Assembly (NCBI GenBank): GCA_023079485.1
Contig: CM041083.1
Span: 156,320,552 to 156,384,551, forward strand
From: Archilochus colubris
Taxonomy: Eukaryota; Chordata; Aves; Apodiformes; Trochilidae
Direction of reading: 5' to 3'
Length of the DNA: 64,000 nt
Positions 27,801 to 39,161 of this stretch are shown here, in pieces. The notes below the pieces were generated by a model. The model made no database searches. It had not been told where the DNA came from and saw nothing but the letters and a program-made list of their open reading frames with translations. A program made the translations under genes and the position numbers. Position 1 is the stretch's first letter; every line of letters starts with the position of its first letter.

Positions 27801-29162
27801 CTTGCATATCTGTCCTCATCTGGGTTCCTGTTTTGTTGTGCAGGTCATGAAACACCTTTTGTTCTGGAGAATATTTACATGCATTTTATAAATATGATAG
27901 TGTAAAGTTATTTGAATTGCTTATTCAATTTATCTTAACTTATTCAATCATCAGTTGAGGTCTCACAATGTAAAAATAGATCTACCTACCAGTTCATTAA
28001 TTTCTGTTTTTCCTCATTTTATTATGAGTTTCATCCAGAACTCTCCGAAATCATAAAGTTCATTTTCTCTTCATTTCAATGCTTTTTAGTGAGGCTTCAA
28101 CTCTTTTGGTTGCTTGTTCTGAATTGACAGTTTCTTGAAACCCAGAGGGCCTCTAGGGATTTCACAAAGTCTTCAGGCTTCTTCCTATGTAGAACTCTTA
28201 ACAGCAAGGACTTGGTCTTCACCATTAAAAGGATACACGACAATGTGGCAGATTAGTCATTATTCTACCCATCATATACTATATTTGGTATGTTGGCAGA
28301 TATAAACACTGATTAAATTCCAAATGACAGGAAGTCATTTCAGCTGAGCTCAGGATATTTGCTGTTTTAATTGGAAAGTAGTATTGGCAATAGACCATGA
28401 AGCTAAATAAAAATATGAATTTTGTGTATTTTTAATTGTTTAAAGAAGCAACAACTTTAAAGTTAGGCACTAATATAACATTTTAACACACAAAATAACA
28501 CAGCACAAAAGTGTTTATGAATTGAATGTTGATTATATGAGTTCCATTTTTATATATGCGTGTATTTATTTGCCAAGTTCATATAAATGAAAGCATGCTT
28601 TTGAACTATGAAAAAAAAGACATTAAGGAAGCAGTACAATTAAATTTCCATCATAAAGTAGACATACTAGGTTTCATAAAATTCTTTACAATAGATGGCT
28701 GAATGGCTTGGCATTCTTTGTTGTAGTATGAGACTATTACTGCAAAAATAAAGCTAAAGATAGACAGGCATCATTGGTTTCACCTATAGATGAAAGCACC
28801 AAAGGTTGCACTTCCAGGGGAAGGTCTCATCTCACATAGCTTTTAACATCTAAAACTGGTCATCAACATCTATGACAATTGCCTTGTGCTCATCTTATTT
28901 GTCAAGAGTTCTAAATTATATAGACTCTATGCACTAAAAATTGATAGATAATATCACCTAAAACTGTCTATATTAGTTTAGCAGACTTCTGTCATTGCAG
29001 ATCTGAAATATACTGAAAAGAGAAGTACTAATGTGTTTGTAAGATACTTCTGACTTCAAAGGAAGTAGAATTTGGTATTTTTTCACAGGTAACAATTTGT
29101 CACAAGGCTTGCCAGTCTGTCACTGCTTAATTAAGCCAAGTATTTTCACTAGCTGAGGTAAT

Positions 29163-29396
29163 AGAACTGTTTTGGTTGGAAAAGACCTTTAAGATGATTG
29201 AGTCCAACTACTAACCTAAGTCTATGAGTCCAGTATTAAACCATATCTATAAGCACTACACCTGTCTGTCTTTTAAACAGCTCCAGGGATGGTGATTCAG
29301 CCACTTTCCTAGGCAACCTATTCCAGTCTTTGGTAATCCTTTTAGTGAAGAAGTTTCTTCTAAACATCAAACTATCCCGATCTAGACTCTGCAGTT
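29163..29396 (-). mobile_element. CR1 LINE 3' fragment (old)
   Basis: On the plus strand it reads as the reverse complement of a CR1 3' end: GGTTGGAAAAGACCTTTAAG, then TCCAGGGATGGTGATTCAGC, then GGCAACCTATTCCAGT. The terminal octamers are lost and divergence is high, so it is among the oldest CR1 pieces in the window. It is 5'-truncated near 29396. Confidence 0.85.
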
Positions 29397-32300
29397 CTTA
29401 TAATATGTTTATTTCTACTTTGAAACTTAATTGAACTGACTTTGTTAGGGTTAACACTTGATACAATTTTGCAAATACATTATTAATTGTTATAAAATAT
29501 TTTCTGTTTACATAAAGATTGCTATAATTTTATGATTCATCACCTTAAAATCTATAGCTGAGTCAAATTACATAGAGAAATATAATCAGTTTATCAAGAG
29601 AAAATCCATGCCATAGAATTAATATTAAGCATTGTTAGCAATTCTTAATGCTAGAAATTGTTAATGAGAATTCACAACACATAACAAAATGCATGTAAGA
29701 TGTCCAGAGATGTAGTATTCTGTACCACTATTATACAGCTACATCACATTTAAAACACTGTCATTCAAACACAATAGTTACTATATATTCATGTCAACTT
29801 CATCTTCCTTCAATGACACAGAACTATAAATAAATGTCATTATACATATTCCAATCATGAAAATCGCATATAGTACTGTAAAAGATCTCTTGTGGAGCAC
29901 AAGAAATAAAAAATCCTGAGTTTGTGGTGTGATGTGGCTGAAGAGAGAGAGAATCTATTGTTTTCAGTGGTGGTAAATCAGCTGGTATTCCTGAAAGATT
30001 TTATTCTACACCCTCAAATGTCCCCCTGTGAAAACAAGCCAATTTCCTTTCCAACCCACATGGTGCTCACCCTGATGTCAGAGCAGTGAGGACACTATTG
30101 ACCACTAAACACTAAAAAAGTAAAAAACACTAAAAGTAAATGCCATTGAGAGCTTCTTTTCTTACAGTTAAATTGTTTTTATAGTTAAAATAAACCTGAG
30201 CTTCCTTTGAAAAACATACACAACTACTTTATGTGTAACAATTCAGCTGCTTAGAGTCAGCCATCCTGTTCTCAGTTCAGTTCCCCAGCAAGTGGGAGTA
30301 TTGTCCTTTTACAGACGTATGTTCCCCCAAACATATCCTCTCCACTAATTTTTCTCTCTTAAGAAAAGGTTTAAATTAAATAACATTTCATTTCACCTTT
30401 AACAAAAGAGTGTTCCTCAGCTTACTTTCTTTACTCAGTTTCTGTTGGGGGGACATATTTCTGAAAACTTGTATTATAATGGGATAGAAATTTTCTTATG
30501 AGATTCAAATAAACTTAAAAACTGGGATGCGAAAGACTGGTAGAAACAAAAACATCAAATATACCTTAGAATTTTAAAAACAAAACACACTTTTTTCACT
30601 TGCCCTCTGTTATTAGAAATTTCAAGGAAGAAACCATGGAATAAATTAAGTACATTCAGCAGTTAGGAAGTTACAGAAACAGTCAGAAGAGATACTGAGG
30701 TTCAAAATGCAGACTTTTTTTCTCATTACAATTGTTTCACAGCTGATTTTTAACTTATGAATGATTGCTGTATTGTTTTATTGCCTTTCATATATTCTTT
30801 CAGCTATATGATCTGAACATGTGAATATCTATCTCCCAGGGGTATCCATATGCAGGGTATAACCATGGCTTTTCAATTCTGACAAGACTAAATACTTTCT
30901 GAGTATTTTATCAAAGAGAAATATTCCTTTTATGTAAGTCTCTGAGACTGAGGTGATTCTAAAAAAAAAAAAAGCATTATACAGCGAACACAGGCTACAA
31001 CAGCCTTTATAGAGATGCTTTCTGCTCTGCTGATCCTTTGACTACACTATTGTGAACATGCATAGAATACAGTCTGTAACATTTAATATTTTCTAATATA
31101 TTTTCATAGTTTTAATAAGATTATTTACTTTCTTGCATGCTGAAATCTATGATGAAAAGTACTCCATAAGAGTAAGTACAGTTCCTTTCTTACTGTTTAG
31201 AGAGTCAGCCAGAGTTTTGTCTCTGCATAAAAAAGCCATAGTTCCCATATAAAAGAGTTCTGAAGAAGAATGTAACCCTTTTCCTCTCTTTGAAAAGGAA
31301 AAAGTCCAAACACTATCATAACACTAAACACTCTATCAGTGCTTCTGTAAGCACCTGTATTTACATTATTGTTTAATTTAGCCTCTGAACTGTCTTTGCA
31401 ACATTTAAAACCATTCAGTAGTTAATGTTATCTCCCTTATATATTCTGCTGTATGGTAGCAATTAGACAGCAAATTGTAGCACCTGTGCATGCTGTTTTA
31501 TTTCAAATTACAGTTTCCAGATGACATGGAACAGGTGATAAAACAACATAGAAATTCTTGTTTACAACAAGGAAACACTCTAGTCTGCAAAGTACTATGT
31601 CTCATCACACTGCAGGTAGTTTCCCAGAAAAAAAAAAAAAGGGGATCCCTGCAAGTATATGAAGTTTACAACAGTAAAAACACCATGTGGAGTAATAGAT
31701 AAAGAATATCTCTTTCTATTAAAGAAACGTAAATGCAAAGAAAAACCTCCTGTCTCTCTGCCTACTATGTGAGTTAATCACCGCAAGATAAAAGAAGTAT
31801 TGCAAGATCAAGGCCAAAAATTAAAAAAAAAACTATTGTCACTTCTTCTCTCTTTGCTAGAAAGATATATATATCCCTCTCTTCTTATGCCTTCTCTTCT
31901 GTAAAAGAAAATTAATTTTTTTTCTTTTTTTCTTTTTTTTAATGTTAGATTTTTCAGAGACTCATTTTTCTTTCTGTGTTTCAACCAAGGAAGTCCAGGC
32001 GTTATTTATTATGAAAACAATGGCAGTACTGTCATCAGACATGTTAGCATCATGTAATGGAATGTGGTGACGCTCAAACCAGCCAAGATCCAATCCAGTC
32101 TCTTAAAGTGATTTAAACTAGCTTCTACCCATCCATCTATCTATACATATATAAAACATATATATATAAGCACACTATTTTACCTCTTATTTTAATTCCA
32201 CAGATTAGAAGACAGTGTATTTACTGCTGGAAACTGAAGAATCCATCCCTTCCAAGAAACTCTCGTTTCACCACTAGAGGGCCAGTAGGTACAAGGTTTC

Positions 32301-33480
32301 TTTAACTTGCCTATTATATAGCTAATGCTGGAAGAATCTGGGGAGAGTAAAGAGCAAATATTATTTCTGGCAGTTTGTGACTGCTTTGTTTTTCTTGTTT
32401 GCCACTGGACACTGCTCAGAGAATCTAATTGTTTGAGTTCTTATGAAACAAAGATCTGAAGTGCTCAAATCTCACGAGGGCATCAGAACTGCATAGATAA
32501 ATATATTATCTGATTTATTCAGTTTATTATACACAAAACTTTTCCACACACATCAACACGCTTAAATTCATCCTTGCATGAATGCTGCACAGTCAGACAT
32601 CCATTTGAACTCAGCTGCAAGATGCCTGAAAATTTAAGAGAACTTGCACCAAATTTTCAGAAATGATTACTAGCTAGGATAGATAAACAACCTGCCTTAC
32701 AGAGAAATGGTAAGGACACTCCTGTGGTATAAATGAGTTTAAAATATTATTCCTTTATTCATATATTTTTTTTCTTTTTAGATTAAAGTTGCTTTTCAGC
32801 AATTAGAATAAATTAAATTGCTTGAGACTATCAAAAATGGATTCAATACAGAAGGATGTCTGGTGGAGCTTCCTGAATCTACCTCAGTAATATCTGCTGG
32901 AACGATTTGCAAGTACTGGCTAAAGTGCATTCCTGTGTATTTCCATTTAAGCCATCTGCCAATCTTAATACTTATTCCTGAGGGAGGAAATCTTCCAGTG
33001 CTGTTTTTCATTTAATTTGCAAGGACATCCTGTTTAGGTACTTATCAAAAGAACAGAAGAATGGATGCCAAATACCACAAGCTTTGGTTTAGAAAACTTA
33101 ATAGGTCAGACTAAAGTAACAAGCTACATTTAAAAGAAGATACAGTATTATTCCTTTGTATTTATGAAATATATGTTGGTTCTTTCAGGTCAGATACACT
33201 TATGCATGTCTCAAGAGTAACAGCACTCAAATTCCTAAACATTAAAGGATTTTGCTAAAAGTTACTAAACTCCACTAGTTTGGTGATTAAGGATGAAACC
33301 CAAGAAAACTGCTAAGGAAGTGAGCTGTGAAGACAAATTATGACTGTTTTAGGGCACCAGTTAGCTTAGTTGCCTAAACAGTCATTGACCACAGGGGTCA
33401 ATGCAGGGGTGTTTACATACTCAGATGTCTAAAGATCTGCTACTGTACTGCTGTCATTGTGTCTGAGCCAAGGATCTTGG
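29397..33480. other. AT-rich single-copy DNA, no gene seen
   Basis: No domain, RNA gene or TE was recognised. Small simple-sequence patches occur near 30961-30973 (A tract), 31627-31640 (A tract), 31917-31942 (T-rich) and 32130-32170 (TATA-type). Confidence 0.6.
33383..33403. repeat. Perfect 8-bp inverted repeat, 5-nt loop
   Basis: CATTGACC and GGTCAATG flank ACAGG. The arms contain TGACC and GGTCA, in the layout of an everted nuclear-receptor half-site pair. A chance palindrome is equally possible. Confidence 0.5.
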
Positions 33481-33487
33481 TGCTTAC

Positions 33488-33819
33488 CTCATGCTTCAGG
33501 CCACCTGGATCAAGCAAAAGAGTCTTCCCTGTGCCTAAATCACCAGAAATGTATATGTTGCACGGAGCAAAGGAGAGAGGAAGAGACCACAACTATAGCA
33601 CACCCACAGCACCAAATAAAGCACAACTGCATAGTTATCACACAGACTGCCATTTCAAAAAACTGATAGAGAGAAGCTGCAGATTTTCCTTGTTCTGATG
33701 GTGTTAATTTTTTTTTTTTTCATTCTATGCGTGGTCATTTCTTTTTTTAAAAAAGACTGCCTAACTACCAGTCTGTCTGCAAAGCTGGAACTTTGCAGAG
33801 CTTCCTCTGGGCTACTGCA
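33488..33819 (-). pseudogene. Possible fossil exon(s) of an ORC1/CDC6-type AAA+ ATPase
   Basis: On the minus strand, 33562 to 33488 reads 25 open codons containing NIYISGDLGTGKTLLL and ending LKHE, then GAG|GTAAGC, a very good 5' splice donor. GDLGTGKT is a complete Walker A (ATP-binding) motif, and the YISG lead-in and the LK.E tail are spaced as in replication-licensing ATPases such as CDC6 and ORC1. Just upstream is a long pyrimidine tract (TCTCTTCCTCTCTCCTTTG) ending in CCG where an acceptor CAG would be expected, so the exon would be broken. About 190 bases further upstream, in another frame, 33819-33757 reads a segment with ALQSSSFADRLVVRQ, which resembles the .LPxRE-type linker that precedes the P-loop in the same family. 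Walker B, sensor and winged-helix parts were not found. It may be a pseudogene relic; chance similarity is not excluded. No gene symbol is assigned. Confidence 0.33.
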
Positions 33820-36099
33820 CAAAACTAGATGAGTGAGAAACACAAACAAGAGCCTATGAATTAATTATCCAGTGATTAGAACAGTTGAAGTCCCTGGGCT
33901 GAAGGGGATCTTAAGTTCCATTCCCTGACTGAGAGACCTTGTACTTTCTGCACTAGAGAGTCGATTGATAAAATGCCCTAATTTTGATCGTAAAAACTAG
34001 TATGCAAGAAGAAAAGGGAGAAACAGACAAGCAGGGATCTTCCTAAGTATACTGACATATATGATAAAAATATTGTATCTTTGCTCTAAGTCTTTGGATA
34101 GGCTGAATTTCTAAAGTTCCCACTGGCTTCACAAATTAGTTTGCTTTCTGGGGACAAAAATGCAACCAACTTCATTCCAAGCTTTGTGATCCATGTAGTA
34201 ATGTGACTCTACCAGCTCTGTTCTCTTCTAGTACCTCCTTTACAGCTGACACTCTTACTGACACTAGAGGTAGAAGACATCCCCTCTACAATGTAAACTG
34301 ATCCATCTTAACTGCTCACCTAGGTAAAGAACAGGGTTTTGATTAGTGATTCATCCTGACCTAAGTTAGCTATCTAAGCAAAGTGCAGTAACTTCAGCTG
34401 TGAAGTTTCCTTCTGATGAATAAAAAGGATGCAAAGATCAACAATATGTATATCAAGTGACCAATAATACAAAGAGACCAAACATACAAAGTGAGCAAGA
34501 GTTTTCCTTGCAGGAAAGTAGCAGGCTGAGTCTCAGACCTTTGTTTTAGCTGAAAAGCAAAACAGTCAGAGAAGTGCTGAACAAACTATTACTTTCTACT
34601 GATAATGTAAAAAGAACCCTAAGAACACATCCTGAATTTTGTCCTCATAGCAAATTGAACTTGACTGAAGGCACAGATAAAATTTTGGAACCTTTCACTG
34701 CTAACAGGAAGAAAAGAGTTAGACTAAAGATTGCCTGATATGGTGTAATTAGTAAGCTGTGGACACCCACTGCTTTGAAAAACAGATGACATAACAGTGT
34801 TAATGTGAATCCTTGGCTAAAAGCTGTCAAATGCACTGTTGGAAAAGGAGAGGATAAAGAGTCTATTCCCAGGAATCCACCAAAGATTGGCATCTGAAGT
34901 TATCTTTGTATAATCCCGTGATCACTCTGTACATACAAGCAGGGTGAAAATGTTTTTTCAGCATTAGATTATCTCGCCCCACATCATTCTTGGCCTACAC
35001 GTGCTTTTGCAATGCCTTTATGCTCCTATGCAGCTTGCGTAAGGTTGGGCTTTGCTTCCTGCTGAAATTGTTAACCCTGTACTTCTCCTTCATGTGTCCA
35101 AATCCAAAGCAAGAAAAGAGGTTGCTGGCCAAGAGTCCATATGAGGCTAAAGAGATGTCATTTGAGTTTGCCTGTGGATGAAGACCAGACTGTGTTTCAA
35201 AACTGAAAAAAAATACATTTTAGAATACCGGTGGAAAGTGTTTCTACAAGTTTATATAAGACACAGGAACTGTTTCTAAAACAGCCAAAACAAAAACACA
35301 ATGAAAAAAAACCACACCAAAGAACCAGCACAGTGAGGGGATTCACATGTGGGGGAGGAAGGAGTCAAAAAAAACAAGCACTGTTAGAGTTGCAAGTCAG
35401 TTGAACTCAGTTAAAGTTGTGATTCTGATTTCAGAATGATGTCTCTTTACAAGATCATGTTGTTGCTCGTGTCTCAAAGCCACTGGAGAAAACTGTATAT
35501 TCTGAATTGTATTTGGTTTGTCAGATAGAGTTCCTCACACAACCATTTAAATGTGGCTTTGCTCTGTTTGAACATACTTCATTCATGAAGTCTGCGCTTT
35601 TAGTGACCCATTTTGAAATGCTTCATTAACTTTATGAAAAGCCAGTTTGTCACTATAGCTGATTGCGAGCCACTTATTCATATTTAGCAGCACAAAACTA
35701 ACACTTTTCTTCTATTTTTTTCATATTCATTTTTCAGAAAGGAGACTAGCCATGGAAATATTTTACAAAGAAATTGTATCTGATCTGGCACTGTTAATTC
35801 AGCCAGGAGAGACCTCTCCCAACAAAGCAGTGTTCATTTGCTCCAACGCCTAAGCTATCATGAAGATATTTTAGTAATTACTAATTGCAGTACAACAAGA
35901 GAGTCATTTTGGCAGGGGTATCAGTTCACAGTCATGAAAGACTAACATATCCATCTAGTCTCTCACCTGATGCTTTGGAGGCTGAATAAGTGGTTTAGCT
36001 ATCCTTTGACAAGGAAACAAATCAACCCACTGTTAAAGCCAAATGATGTTTGGCTAAGCAGCTTATCAGAGTATTGCAGAAACTTTCCTGTGAGGGTAG

Positions 36100-36545
36100 A
36101 TGCATGGGAAATGAAGGTCAGAAAGGATTAAATCCAAGACAACTCGAGTAAAAATCACTGCAACCATCTCGAGGCACCGAGGAGCATAATATCAATATCC
36201 CACCCTCTCGCTTAGCTTCACATCAGCTTCCTTTTTTCTTTTTCCCCCTCTCTCTCTCATTCTCTTCAGACTATCAAAATTCAGAGACTTAATTTATAAT
36301 TGTGCAAGCATGCCTGTGCACCCTGACGTTTGTTCCTATCAATTGGCTCTTTATGCCTCTCAGTCGAGGCCGGATGTTTGCAGTTGCTGGCAGCTGTTGT
36401 TCGAGGCCCAGCGAACAGCTGATAGAGTGGCAGTGTACATTGAGAGAGTGCAGCCCAGAGCCTGGGAAAGGTCCTGGTTCTGAATGCTCTCAGCCCCGAT
36501 GGGTAATTAGCTTAGTACATGCAAGATTAGAGAACTAGCGCTGGA
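36100..36545. other. Candidate conserved regulatory island
   Basis: This is the most distinctive non-repeat island in the window. It is GC-richer than its neighbours, contains several CpGs, and has no TE similarity. Sites visible are two CAGCTG E-boxes (36391-36396 and 36416-36421) forming the ends of an imperfect hairpin, TAATTAG (36504-36510), an inverted CCAAT (ATTGG at 36342-36346) after a TGACGTTT site, and a CATCTCGAGGCACC block near 36165. A plus-strand frame (36302-36538) is open for 78 codons but resembles no protein I know. An enhancer or a promoter/first exon of a non-coding RNA would both fit; this is inferred from composition and motif density only. Confidence 0.3.
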
Positions 36546-38126
36546 GATGGTGCATCTGACCTGCTTTTCAAAAGTCATTAGAAATTAGAAACGGTAATTC
36601 TTTCACAAGAAATGTAAAGAATCTTGTGAATGGGACTTGTTGGCTTTCCTTACCGAGGAAATTCAGAGAGAAGCTGAGCTCCTCTGAGCATTTTTTTTTT
36701 CAATGAAAAATAAAAAAATTATTTTTATTTTTACAACTAATTAGTGCATTTAAAAATGTGTTTAAAATAAAGTAAGATGTAGATGTCTCTGGAATTTCTG
36801 GGTGCTGCACATTTTCAGGCATGACTGTGTCCAAGCAAATTGTTTTTTAGGGGACCCTTTCAAATGGTAAAACCTTCAGTGCTTCAGGAACTGACTTGAA
36901 AAAATAAGAAGTGAGGGAAAAAAACCACTATTTGTAAAAATAGATTTGGGGCTGTGTTTTTCACTCTTCTTTATTTTCTGTGGAAATCTCCATATTCATC
37001 ATGTGGACAGGATCAGACCCAAAGCCAGATGAGATCAAATGAAGTCTACTGTGTCCTAAGAGAATCTACTGTAATATTAAAGACATTTCTGTATGCATGG
37101 AGGCTGGGGTGTGTTAGAACATACCACATCCTTTTCCATATCCTGCATTTAGACTGAGCTTCTTTCAGGATCCTGGAGTTCTCGGAAATTCTGATCTAAG
37201 AACTGCAATAAAACATTGTCTCACCCAGTCTTGGCACTAGCTCCTGCTATGCTCTGGTGATGTTTTAATGAGCTTCTGCAAAATTATCTACATCACAGCT
37301 GTTTAAAAAAAAAAATCAAGGAATAAAAAAACCCTGATGTTTGCAACATACTTAAAAGAATAAAGTAAAACTTTATTATAACTACAAGTCAAATGGATAG
37401 TTAAAAGGTTTACTTCATTATGGATTTTATAAATCTTTCACAAAATAAAGTACTTGGCATATTCAGATCTTAGGGTCAAAGCTATACCTGTATTTGGACT
37501 TGGGAACTGCTACCTGAAGTGCACCCTACCCCCATATCTGGCTCTACAGAAAACAGAAGTGATATATCAGTAGGATTTGGGCTTTAAAAGAGTTTAGCAG
37601 AGCTAAGAATCTACAGAGACTCTCATGAACATTTTTCTCTTCTCTTTTAGATTACTGTAAATTCAATTTTAAGTGATATTTGCTGGTGGGGGAACTTTTT
37701 TAGAGAATAGGATAAAAACTAGGAAAGGAAACTCAGGTTTAGAAGTAAAGACATTAGAAACAGATGGCAGGAAAGAGAAAAGATATATGTAGTAATTTAT
37801 TTTCACTACTTACCTCACCTGAGTATCTGCAACTAATGGCTCCATCTGTGGTTAGAAGTCAGTTACACACCTGAGACAGAAGAATACATAAGAAACTGTA
37901 AATTTAAAAGACAGATCTAAAATATCACTTTCATAAACAAGTTTTGAGGATGGGAAGTTCTTCTGTTGCTTTTGATCTCTGTTCATGTCCACATGTCCAG
38001 CCAAAACCAGCTGAGAAGGAGAATGTTAAGCACAGGACAACTGAATAAGTGAATGATTTAATCTGTATCAGGTCTTTCCAGGACAGATTCTTTTGGCCGA
38101 GATTACTCCTCTCAGGAGAAAGGAGA

Positions 38127-38140
38127 GGGGGGGGGGGGGG
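38127..38140 (+). repeat. G14 homopolymer
   Basis: Fourteen consecutive G after GGAGA, followed by a purine-rich A/G stretch to about 38165. Such runs can form intermolecular or slipped G-quadruplexes and are prone to sequencing-length error. Confidence 0.9.
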
Positions 38141-38650
38141 AGAAGAGAATGAAAAAGAAAAAAAGAATGTAATGAATTTTACTAGTCACTATTATTCCTT
38201 TTTATTAATTACTGAACATTATCAGTATATTGAACTTTATTTAAAGAGAACACACAGCACTAGAGATATATAATGACATATAATCTCAGAATATCAAAAG
38301 CTGATGTGACTTCATGTTATGACTCAAAAATGGCTGAGTCTAAAAATATCAGAGATTCACATTTATAAAAAAATAAATAATAAAAATTAAAAAAAGACTG
38401 TGGTTTAACTTGCCTAAAGTTTTACCTAAGCATGTGTGGCAAAAACTTGTCAGTAAAAAGCACTCTGTTCCTGTGAGTACCCTGCTTTTCACAACAGTCT
38501 TCACAGTCATCCCAGAACTGTTGCAGTGATCTTGTATCCTTCTCTGAAGAGAAAAGAAACAAGTAAGGAAAAGTTTGAGTGTTTTTTAAACCAGAAGTTA
38601 GACACACAGTTAATTTAATATAATTTTGGGTTCGAAGCATGATGATTACC

Positions 38651-39161
38651 ATAGATTCACAGAATGGTTAGGCTTGGAAGGGACCTTAGGGAATGGGACA
38701 TCTCCCACTAGACCAGGTGCCACAAGGATTCATCCAACCTGAAATTAAGCACTTCCAGGGAGTGGGTATCAACAACATCCCTAGGCAACCTATTCTAGTA
38801 TCTTACTATCCTCATGGTGAAGAATTTTTTCCTAATATCTAATCTAAACCTACCCTCTTTCCATTTAAAACCATTACTTCTTGCCCTGTCACTGCCCTCT
38901 GATGAAAAGCCCCACCCTGGCTTTCCTGCAGGTCCCCTTCATGTTCTGGAAGGCTGCTAAAAGGTCTCCCTGGAACCTTCTCTTCTCCAGACTGAATAGC
39001 CCCAGATCTCTCAGCCTGCCTTCATATCAGAGGTGGTCAAGCCCTTTGATCCTCTTTTTGGCCCTTCTCTGGACCCTCTTCAAAAGGTCTGTGTCTTTTT
39101 CTGTTCTGGAGGCTCCAAAGGATTCCAGGTGAGGTCTTACAAAAGCAGAGTTAGAGGGGCA
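38651..39161 (-). mobile_element. CR1 LINE 3' fragment
   Basis: The plus strand begins ATAGATTCACAGAATGGTTA and continues GGCTTGGAAGGGACCTTAGG, then CCTAGGCAACCTATTCTAGT, TTCTCTTCTCCAGACTGAA and CAGGTGAGGTCTTACAAAAG, which is the reverse complement of a CR1 3' UTR and ORF2 C-terminus. At about 510 bases it is the longest minus-strand CR1 here. Long antisense frames (for example 38881-39132 on the plus strand) are by-products of the ORF2 remnant. Divergence is moderate. Confidence 0.95.

Larger units (their letters stand above)
22081..29162. other. AT-rich DNA with one GC-richer island, no gene seen
   Basis: No recognisable coding region. Contents are short (AT)n tracts near 22398-22410, a GC-richer island at 24.2-24.7 kb (listed separately), a TTAATTA cluster at about 24778-24840, and G/T-rich low-complexity stretches near 24153-24190 and 24970-25005. 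The remainder is ordinary AT-rich sequence. Confidence 0.6.
33850..38650. other. Single-copy DNA with one GC-richer island, no gene seen
   Basis: No coding region recognised. The segment includes the candidate regulatory island at 36.1-36.5 kb and a G14 run at 38127-38140, both listed separately. Open frames are all under 85 codons and look random. Confidence 0.6.

Noticed and set aside
38600..38660. GGGTTCGAAGC, resembling a tRNA T-arm or Pol III B box
   Set aside because: No matching A box, acceptor stem or anticodon arm can be folded around it.
38881..39132. 83-codon plus-strand frame rich in Ser, Leu and Pro
   Set aside because: Antisense of the minus-strand CR1 ORF2 remnant; this frame is a common by-product of CR1 copies.
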